Positions 1 to 6,048 of a stretch of DNA of 62,065 nucleotides are shown piece by piece. The notes under the pieces were generated by a model that was not told the DNA's origin, searched no databases, and saw nothing but the letters and a program-made list of their open reading frames with translations. Origin of the DNA: Acidobacteriota bacterium (GTDB lineage Bacteria; Chlamydiota; Chlamydiia; Chlamydiales; Rhabdochlamydiaceae); contig CAJCHM010000007.1 of assembly GCA_903970255.1 (NCBI GenBank), positions 1 through 62,065 on the forward strand, in the 5' to 3' direction. Numbering within the stretch: the stretch's first letter is position 1; every line of letters begins with the position of its first letter. The position numbers and the translations under genes are program-made.

Positions 1-207
1 GTACCGGTCTAAGACCCATAACCCGATACCATGACCGCTTTTAGAACTGTGTTTAAAAATCACCTACTTACGCAGGAAACATTCCTACGGCAAAACATAC
101 GTTTTGCATCAACGATTTTACACGTCTGAGTATTTTTCTCTACTACTATTAATTACTCGGTTCATCCGCTTACCTCGTCTTTGTTCACTCTAGCAAAAAA
201 AACCAAA

Positions 208-243
208 TTCAATTAATTGATATGTAAGAATCAATTAATTGAA
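208..243. repeat. Pair of TCAATTAATTGA palindromes
   Basis: The perfect palindrome TCAATTAATTGA occurs twice, 11 bp apart edge to edge, and the two copies are mirror images including the flanking T/A. The pair sits just upstream of the transposase remnant inside the IS derivative. It may be an operator or simply what was left at the deletion junction. Confidence 0.45.
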
Positions 244-252
244 TGAGGGGTT

Positions 253-357
253 ATGTCTACTTCAATGAAGCGTCAAAGTTATGGATTCCGTGACATGGAG
301 TATTTCAAACTCAGATTATACCATCTTCACGCTCAAAAGGATCGGTTATGCGGATGA
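253..357 (+). pseudogene. Transposase C-terminal fragment
   Basis: A 34-codon open frame from ATG 253 to TGA 355-357 reads MSTSMKRQSYGFRDMEYFKL and ends ..LHAQKDRLCG. The YGFRDMEYFKLRL..LH pattern matches the extreme C-terminus I know from ISL3-type transposases. The in-frame codon shortly upstream (244-246) is a stop, so nothing of the catalytic domain is left. The stop codon lies inside the right terminal repeat, as is common in compact IS elements. Confidence 0.55.
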
Positions 358-369
358 ACCATTACTCCT

Positions 370-705
370 TCATAAGGGCTTGCCTTTTTTTCTTGGTCGT
401 TTTCTAATCGCTCGTGCATAGTATTTTTGCTTAAATTCTTCAGGTAAAGCAGAATAGGCTTTCTCAATAAACCTCTTAAATTCCTCGATGAAAGGATACC
501 TTGGGTTCCAATGGTAAATTCTGCTGTTCCCTTCGATAACGCTAACTAGGATGCCTTGATTCTCTAACCTAGTAAGGGCCCTTTGTATTCCGAAAATAGG
601 AGTCCCAAAACATTGACGAAGTTCAGAGGCAAAGCATTTTTTGTTTGCCGTCATGTAAAAAAGAATTTTTTCAACGATTCGACTCCCAAATAGCTGTTCA
701 AACAT
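370..705 (-). CDS. Small winged-helix transcriptional regulator
   Basis: This 111-residue protein has an ArsR/MarR-size winged-helix fold: an N-terminal helix (MFEQLFGSRIVEKILFYM), then a helix-turn-helix (ASELRQCFGTPIFGIQRALTR) and a wing (NQGILVSVIEGNSRIYHW). The tail is strongly basic (RKRPRKKGK). I chose ATG 703-705 because AAAGGTGG lies just upstream on the minus strand. A start ten codons further up would run through two palindromic operators. The gene ends only a few bases from the IS remnant. It probably represses itself; other targets are unknown. Confidence 0.75.
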   Translation of the reverse strand: MFEQLFGSRIVEKILFYMTANKKCFASELRQCFGTPIFGIQRALTRLENQGILVSVIEGNSRIYHWNPRYPFIEEFKRFIEKAYSALPEEFKQKYYARAIRKRPRKKGKPL

Positions 706-708
706 ATC

Positions 709-746
709 TACCACCTTTAGTGGTAATATTACCACTATTAGTGGTA
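709..746 (-). promoter_or_regulatory. Tandem palindromic operators of the winged-helix gene
   Basis: TACCACCTTTAGTGGTA (709-725) and TACCACTATTAGTGGTA (730-746) are two 7-3-7 inverted repeats. Their centres are 21 bp apart, two helical turns. The first overlaps the ribosome binding site of the downstream winged-helix gene, so binding there would block initiation. Autoregulation is inferred. Confidence 0.7.
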
Positions 747-864
747 GCTTGGAAAGGATAAAAGGAAGTCATTCTATATCAATGGTTTTTGAGGTGTTGA
801 TTCACAGTTTCTCTGCAGATTTTGAAGTCCGAAGCTTTTAGCCTGGATATCCCCATCCCAATAC

Positions 865-2094
865 TCACCACGGCCCTGCCATCCATGAACCATGAAGCCC
901 ATGAGGAACTCGCTGGGGAAGAGGGATACGGCAGATGGGCTTGTCGGAGATGTTTTTTGCATCTAACAAGAAGAACTCAGTTTGATAATTTTCTGAGCGA
1001 TGGGAGGCAAATAGCATCAGATATCCATCATCTTCGCCTTGAGTGTTTGCTTTTGGCACAAATACCGCCTCGCCAATTTCGTAGTTTGGGCCAAAATTGT
1101 GAACTTCTGCCTTGCCAGTTTGCAGATCGTATTTGACAAGAGCATTAAAAAGATCGTTGTTCTTGGGATCTGTAGACAGGCTAGCAGGAGTGTAGGTATA
1201 GCGATACGAATGAGAATTCACGCTATCGTTGATACGGGGAAATTCCACCGATCGATCATCGATCTGGTTGTGAGAGCAGCTTTTGTTGCGCACATCAATT
1301 GTAGCGCGGTAGAGGTGGCCGGAACCAAGGTCGCTCAGCGACATTGTAAATTTAGGGTAACGGACATAGTCGATAAGGATTTTTCCATCTAGTTCGTAAG
1401 CATTGGCAAAGTGATAATTGAAAAATGGCTCGGCGGCAATCCGAATAGGAGGATTAGAGGGGTTTGTTCGGGAAACAAGGAGAATTTGTGTACCCATCTC
1501 CGGCTGCCAAGTAAACAAATGCTCTCCTCTGATTCGAGCAGAGGCGTCGATAAGAATGGGGCATAGGAACAAGACAAAATAACTTTTTGTAAGAACAAAA
1601 TCGTGAATGTAACAATGAGGAACTTCAATTTCCCCTTGGTGGACTAAGGAGCCTGCGCGATTTAAGACGTGATAGGTAATCACAGGACGGAAAATATTGT
1701 AAGAGATCAGATAAAGTTCTCCCGTTTCTGGATCGAGCCTGGGATGAGGGTTGACAGCAATTGCCTTACCTGCTTTTGTGGGGTTCCATTCACCAATTGT
1801 AGTAAGTTGCGCATTGACCTCATAGGCTGAAGTGGCCTCATGGAAGGCGATATATTTATTGGCATGGCCGATGATATGGATAAACCTTCCGAATTTTACG
1901 GGAATTTTTGGATCTTCAGGCAATAGGAGATCTGTATCTCTGATGAAGGGACACTCAACGCCGCCGTAGACGGCTTTTCCGACTCTTTTCTCAACGCGCA
2001 GCTGATCAGTTTGTACAAAGCGATTGCGATAGCTTGCTTTTCCATCGCGGATGTAAAGCGCGTGCAGCATTCCATCTCCATCCAAGGGATAGGT
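865..2094 (-). pseudogene. Carotenoid oxygenase, C-terminal portion after an in-frame stop
   Basis: After a TAA at 2095-2097 the same frame continues as TYPLDGDGMLHALYIRDGK, exactly the conserved block that follows the N-terminus in RPE65/carotenoid cleavage dioxygenases. The four iron-binding histidine regions are present: NPHPRL, YIHDFVL, NYHFANA and the terminal PHGLHGSW. The upstream gene ends with RNGPNPAFAPFS, so the stop is the only lesion separating the two parts. The codon before it was probably CAA, AAA or GAA. The 3' part could be expressed only by reinitiation (TTG 2083-2085 or ATG in DGDGM) or readthrough. A sequencing error is possible. Confidence 0.75.
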
Positions 2095-2808
2095 TTAGGA
2101 GAAAGGTGCAAAAGCAGGATTAGGTCCATTGCGCATATAAATTCCCACCAAATCTTTAGGCAGCTCCCCAATGATGGGCAAATCAGCTGCATCGATTTCT
2201 TGGGAAACAGGGGCGAAATTATTTTGTAAAAAAGGGTTAGTGCTCTGAACGCTCTCCGAGCGTTCGATGATTTGATCGATGTTATGTTGTTTGTACCAGC
2301 TTGGAAATCGCCTTGTAAATATAATGGCAAAAGCAAAGGGCCCCCAAAGGAGGGTTTGATAGCTGGAGTTGCTGATTAATGCATAGAGATGTAGGAGGCT
2401 TCCTATAGTACTTGCGCAAAAACAAAGAGCCCATACTCCTGTCAGGATTTGATTGCTGCGGATAAATAAGGGGGAAACCCAATACTCTTTAGCGACCTGC
2501 TCGCGTGCGTACTGCAGAGTGAAAGGTTTGTTGATTGCAAGAGAGAAAAGGGAAATAGCGGCAAGTGCGCCATTAGAAAACAGGGAGGCATGCAGAAGCG
2601 GAAGGCTATCTGGTCTGAAAAAGACAAGTCCCAGCAGAAATAGGAAAAAAAGTAAAGTGCCCCAAGCGAGGATGAAACCCTTTTTTAATCCTTTAAGTTC
2701 ACAAATGCATGCTGCTACAAAAGAGGCGATCACGGCAATCTCGACCCGTGCGTAACCGATGAGGATCCCATACAAAATCCAAGGGGCAAAACTTAAAATA
2801 ATTCTCAT
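2095..2808 (-). CDS. Multi-pass membrane domain fused to carotenoid oxygenase N-terminus (truncated)
   Basis: Residues 1 to about 165 hold five or six hydrophobic segments, around a conserved cytoplasmic-looking stretch KPFTLQYAREQVAKEYW. This resembles a family of small uncharacterised membrane proteins I know mainly from actinobacteria. From residue 191 the protein becomes NPFLQNNFAPVSQEI..LPIIGELPKDLVGIYMRNGP, the classic start of carotenoid cleavage oxygenases. It then stops at TAA 2095-2097, while homology continues in the same frame. The unbroken gene would have been a membrane-anchored oxygenase of about 645 residues. It lies 21 bp downstream of the alcohol dehydrogenase gene, suggesting one transcript and a possible apocarotenoid aldehyde/alcohol pathway. 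Confidence 0.7.
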   Translation of the reverse strand: MRIILSFAPWILYGILIGYARVEIAVIASFVAACICELKGLKKGFILAWGTLLFFLFLLGLVFFRPDSLPLLHASLFSNGALAAISLFSLAINKPFTLQYAREQVAKEYWVSPLFIRSNQILTGVWALCFCASTIGSLLHLYALISNSSYQTLLWGPFAFAIIFTRRFPSWYKQHNIDQIIERSESVQSTNPFLQNNFAPVSQEIDAADLPIIGELPKDLVGIYMRNGPNPAFAPFS

Positions 2809-2829
2809 AAAAAAACACTTCTGTTTTTT

Positions 2830-3843
2830 TCAGATTTGAAGGACTACTCGAAACTTGGCCTTTCCGCTCATCATGAGCTCATAGGCTTCGGCTGCTTTTT
2901 CAAGGGGAAACACTTGATTCACCGAACGGACACCGCTCAGTGCGCTAAATGATAATGTATCTTGAGAATCGATTGAAGTACCGCAAGGCCAACCTTTAAT
3001 CATGCGGCGCCCTCCCACAAGCGTAAGTATAGGAACCGATATAGGTTTTTCCGCAATTCCAACAATGAGAAGTTTTCCATCGACTGCAAGCCCTTCAATT
3101 GCTGCATTTATCGCTGTATTGTTTGTGACAGTAGATAAGATGACTTTTGCCCCACCTAGCTTTTTGAGTTCGTCGCCAACTTTTTGGCTATCACTGTCAA
3201 TATAATGATGAGCGCCTAATTGTTGAGACAAAGGCTGTTTTTCTTTGCCTCTTGCAATTGCTACGGTACGAAATCCCATTTTGGCAGCAAATTGAATGGC
3301 AAGATGTCCTAAGCCCCCTATTCCCAAAATGGCAACAGTCTCTCCACCAATTGCTCCGCTATTTCTTAGAGCATTAAAAGTGGTAATCCCCGCACACATC
3401 AGGGGACCGGCCTCAACTGGCAAGAGACTCTCTGGAATCAGTGCTAAGGCCTCAATCGGAGCCACTAAATACTCTGCATATCCTCCATCATAGGAGATGC
3501 CGGGAATTTGCGGCCTTGAGCAAGTGATGAAGTCGCCTCTTCGGCAGGAAGAACACGTTTTGCAGTGTCCCCCATGCCAGCCAATACCGACCCGTTGACC
3601 CACTTTCCAATCACCGGTATCTTCTCCTAAAGCATCGATAACGCCCGCGATTTCATGCCCTGGAACTCTTGGGTATTGAATTCCTGGAAATTTGCCCTCT
3701 TTTGTAAAAGAGTCGCTATGGCAAATGCCACAGGCTTGGACTTTAATCCGAACAGAGCCCTTTTTGGGAGACGGAATCTCTTTTTCCACAAGCTCAAAAG
3801 GCATATTGGGCTCTGGAACTTGCACTGCACGCATTTTTCCCAT
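2830..3843 (-). CDS. Zinc-dependent alcohol dehydrogenase
   Basis: This 337-residue medium-chain dehydrogenase has the catalytic zinc motifs CGICHSD and PGHE, and the structural zinc cysteine cluster HCKTCSSCRRGDFITC. The Rossmann motif GIGGLGHLAIQFA follows. Length and motifs fit AdhP/AdhA-type NAD(P)-dependent alcohol dehydrogenases, which interconvert alcohols and aldehydes in the cytosol. It is the first gene of a probable two-gene unit with the membrane/carotenoid-oxygenase gene. A start at Met4 is also possible. Confidence 0.85.
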   Translation of the reverse strand: MGKMRAVQVPEPNMPFELVEKEIPSPKKGSVRIKVQACGICHSDSFTKEGKFPGIQYPRVPGHEIAGVIDALGEDTGDWKVGQRVGIGWHGGHCKTCSSCRRGDFITCSRPQIPGISYDGGYAEYLVAPIEALALIPESLLPVEAGPLMCAGITTFNALRNSGAIGGETVAILGIGGLGHLAIQFAAKMGFRTVAIARGKEKQPLSQQLGAHHYIDSDSQKVGDELKKLGGAKVILSTVTNNTAINAAIEGLAVDGKLLIVGIAEKPISVPILTLVGGRRMIKGWPCGTSIDSQDTLSFSALSGVRSVNQVFPLEKAAEAYELMMSGKAKFRVVLQI

Positions 3844-3907
3844 AGAATCTCTTTTTTAAGGTGGAATTTATCCAACCTATAAGATCCGCTACGATAAGTT
3901 GCAATAA

Positions 3908-4081
3908 CTATTGCGCATTGGACTGCTCTGTTCTCTTCTGGGAACTCAGAAGACTTTGCATTTTTTTTGAAAGGCTTCTTGAATGAGCATCACCCTCATT
4001 GGCCTCAACTATGGCATTGATGACTAAGGGATGGGCTGGAGCCCAATGATCGCTTGCAAGGTTAGCTTTTTTTTGAGACAT
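3908..4081 (-). pseudogene. Threonine aldolase-type PLP enzyme, N-terminal relic
   Basis: From ATG 4081 the frame reads MSQKKANLASDHWAPAHP..VINAIVEANEGDAHS. This is the N-terminal signature of threonine aldolase/beta-eliminating lyases (ASDNW.. APAHP.. AN.GDA). Homology then fades; a neighbouring frame reads EAFQKKCKVF and soon stops. More than 80 percent of the enzyme, including the PLP lysine, is missing. The gene has therefore suffered at least one frameshift and a 3' deletion. Confidence 0.6.
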
Positions 4082-4310
4082 AAAAAAACCAACCAAAGAG
4101 ATGAGCGGGATTATAGAGAATCAGTGATAGGAAATCAACGGTGGTTTCCGGTTGAAGTTGTTGCATAATAAACCACTTTGGAGAAAAAATAAATTGTCAT
4201 TCATTTCCCTTAAGGTTAACATTCTAGCGCTCGACGTTTAACTTTTTTAGCATCGAGTTGAACCTAAAGCAATAGGTTTGATTTTTGGAGATCTCCAAAC
4301 CCGAGAACAA

Positions 4311-4922
4311 ATGTCAGATTTTCAGATATCGCAGAGCGAAGCAGATCAATTTTTTAAGGAAAAGAAATATCGGATCGACGATATGAAATATATCTTTCCT
4401 GAACAAGGGGGTCTTTTGAATATTCCCCTAAAAACTCAGATCCAAGGAATTGATTTCAGCTTAGATATTAGGCGTAGCAGTATATACCGGTGCTACTTCA
4501 AACGTGCCTGTAATTTCTGTTTTAACGGCCCCCTTTTCCCTTCCCCCAAACAGGGCCTTATTACTTCGAATAATGTCCCTGTTTGGGGAAAGGAAAAATG
4601 GTCGCGTTAAAGCAAAAATTACAGGTACGTTTGAAGTAGCACCGGTATAGAATTGAAAAAAAACACTTTTCAGACAAGGGTGAGGAAGGGGATAATTTTA
4701 GCTAGGTTAGATTTGGGTGGACCTCCCCACCGCAATCCAGATGGAAAGGAGATTTTTTGTCCGCATCTTCATCTCTATCGAGAAGGTTTTGGAGATAGAT
4801 GGGCTTATCCCATACCTAATTTCTTTACTAACCCAGCTGATATTTCGTTAACTCTTTAACAGTTTATGAACTATTGTAATATCATAGAGAAACCCTATAT
4901 TGAAAGGGAATCAATCATATGA
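4311..4922 (+). pseudogene. DUF6978-like gene broken by element A and an in-frame stop
   Basis: The frame from ATG 4311 reads QISQSEADQFFKEKKYRIDD.. up to RRSS-I. A palindromic element then intervenes (4485-4647), and the same reading resumes as ELKKNTFQTRVRKG..LDLGGPPHRNPDGKEI.. CPHLHLYREGFGDRWAYP. Removing the element and one TA restores the frame perfectly. A TAA at 4857-4859 interrupts a further 20 conserved-looking codons (QFMNYCNIIEKPYIERESII), which end at TGA 4920-4922. That TGA overlaps the ATG of the DUF1828 gene as ATGA. So the ancestor was an intact gene translationally coupled to DUF1828 and now carries two lesions. Function of DUF6978 is unknown. Confidence 0.75.
4485..4647 (+). 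mobile_element. Palindromic element family A, copy 1
   Basis: This is a 163-bp near-palindrome with ends TACCGGTGCTACTTCAAACG and its complement. TA is present on both sides (4483-4484, 4648-4649), and comparison with the restored host gene proves a TA duplication. Orientation is taken from the asymmetric interior (GGCCCCCTTTTCCC on the left). It has no coding capacity of its own, so it is a MITE-like element that would need a transposase in trans; TA duplication is typical of IS630/Tc1-mariner. Confidence 0.85.
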
Positions 4923-5695
4923 ATTTAAAAAAAGACAGTGAAGCTCTCTTAAAGCAGTATTTCAACTGGCTAAAAGACAAAACTTTTCTCAAAGAGGTTA
5001 ATGACGAGTGGATTGAAATTACCACCCCTTATTTGGATCGGCACAATGACTGTTTACAGATATACCTTAGAAGAGAGGGTGCAAATTTTCTATTAACAGA
5101 TGATGGTTATATACTCGATGACTTGAACAGTTCAGGGTGTGACCTTACAACGCGGCGACGCAAAGACCTGCTTACAACGATTTTGAATAGTTTTGGAGTT
5201 CAGCTTGATGAAAAGAATCAGCACCTAATAGTGCATTCCTCGATGCAGGATTTTCCATTTAAGAAACACAATTTGATTCAAGCGATGCTTGCTGTAAATG
5301 ATCTTTTTTGTCTTGCACGATCAGAAGTGAAGAACTTATTTGTTGAGGATGTGACGCACTGGTTAGATTTATCTCATGTGCGATATATTCCGATGGTGAA
5401 TTTTTCAGGAAAAAGCGGGTTCAATCATAGGTTTGATTTTGCGATACCAAAATCAGAAAATTTTCCGGAAAGATTGATTCAAACCATTAATAACCCCTCA
5501 AAGCAAACAGTTCAAGATGCTGTATTCAAATGGCTCGATACTAGAGATGTTCGTCCAGAATCTACATTAGTAGCTTTAATCAATGACTCTGCTAAAGCTG
5601 TTTCATCAAATGCAATTGAGGCATTCGAAAACTACAACTTAAAGACGGTTCTTTGGTCTGAAAAGGAAAAATCCCGGGATATCTTTGCAGCCTAA
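4919..5695 (+). CDS. DUF1828 domain protein
   Basis: This 258-residue protein has the DUF1828 pattern in its first half: EWIEITTPYLDRHNDCLQIY, then FLLTDDGYILDDL, then RRKDLLTTILNSFGV. A second conserved block follows (FNHRFDFAIPKS..). No catalytic motif or membrane segment is evident. Its start overlapped the end of the now broken DUF6978 gene (ATGA), so the two were an operon pair; such coupling often means partner proteins. The 3' end overlaps that of csaA by 4 bp, convergently. Function is unknown; loss of the partner may have left it orphaned. Confidence 0.7.
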   Translation: MNLKKDSEALLKQYFNWLKDKTFLKEVNDEWIEITTPYLDRHNDCLQIYLRREGANFLLTDDGYILDDLNSSGCDLTTRRRKDLLTTILNSFGVQLDEKNQHLIVHSSMQDFPFKKHNLIQAMLAVNDLFCLARSEVKNLFVEDVTHWLDLSHVRYIPMVNFSGKSGFNHRFDFAIPKSENFPERLIQTINNPSKQTVQDAVFKWLDTRDVRPESTLVALINDSAKAVSSNAIEAFENYNLKTVLWSEKEKSRDIFAA

Positions 5696-6048
5696 AACAA
5701 CCTAGAGCCGTTGGGAATGCCCACCGTAGGTTCAACAAGCACAACCCTGTCCTCCGCGTCGGCAAGACCCAAGGTCAGGACCTCAGACATGAATTTGCCA
5801 ATTTGTTTGGGGGGGAAGTTGACAACGGCAATGATTTGCTTGCCGATTAGATCTTCCTTTTTGTAGTGGTGGGTAATTTGCGCCGATGAGCGCTTTTTAC
5901 CTAACTCTCCAAAGTCGATCTCCAATTTATAGGCGGGTTTGCGCGCTTCTGGATAGTCTTCAACGGCAACGATTGTGCCGACGCGAATGTCAACTTTTAA
6001 AAAATCGGAGAACTGAATTTTCTCTGTGGGCGTTTGTTCTAGTTCCAT
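5692..6048 (-). CDS. csaA: CsaA-like tRNA-binding-domain chaperone
   Basis: This 118-residue protein consists of a single OB-fold tRNA-binding domain (FSDFLKVDIRVGTIVAVEDYPEARKPAYKL..GKKRSSAQITHHY, then IIAVVNFPPKQIGKFMSEVLTLG). It matches CsaA, a dimeric chaperone linked to Sec-dependent export, in motif and length. Its start overlaps the 3' end of secA by 10 bp, so it is translationally coupled to the translocase motor. That context fits an export chaperone role. Confidence 0.9.
   Translation of the reverse strand: MELEQTPTEKIQFSDFLKVDIRVGTIVAVEDYPEARKPAYKLEIDFGELGKKRSSAQITHHYKKEDLIGKQIIAVVNFPPKQIGKFMSEVLTLGLADAEDRVVLVEPTVGIPNGSRLF

Larger units (their letters stand above)
159..360 (+). 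mobile_element. Internally deleted IS remnant (ISL3-like) with intact ends
   Basis: An 11-bp inverted repeat GGTTCATCCGC bounds this 202-bp block (159-169 and 350-360). The similarity extends inward as GGTTCATCCGC(T/A)TA. The 7-bp direct repeat ATTACTC abuts both ends (152-158 and 361-367), which looks like a target duplication. Between the ends only the last 34 codons of a transposase remain, so the element is an internal-deletion derivative that may still be recognised in trans. The family assignment rests on the transposase tail and is tentative; ISL3 elements usually give 8-bp duplications. Confidence 0.6.

Noticed and set aside
90-107. Hairpin GCAAAAC-ATAC-GTTTTGC near the left edge
   Set aside because: Short stem without U-tract or neighbouring gene end; could be chance. 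Nothing else was recognised in 1-151.
774-962. 62-codon frame at the end of the carotenoid oxygenase gene
   Set aside because: It is the adjacent reading frame of the conserved C-terminus (GLHGSW region), not a separate gene.
4278-4310. Earlier TTG start for the DUF6978 relic
   Set aside because: The ATG at 4311 begins the family-like sequence; upstream codons show no resemblance.
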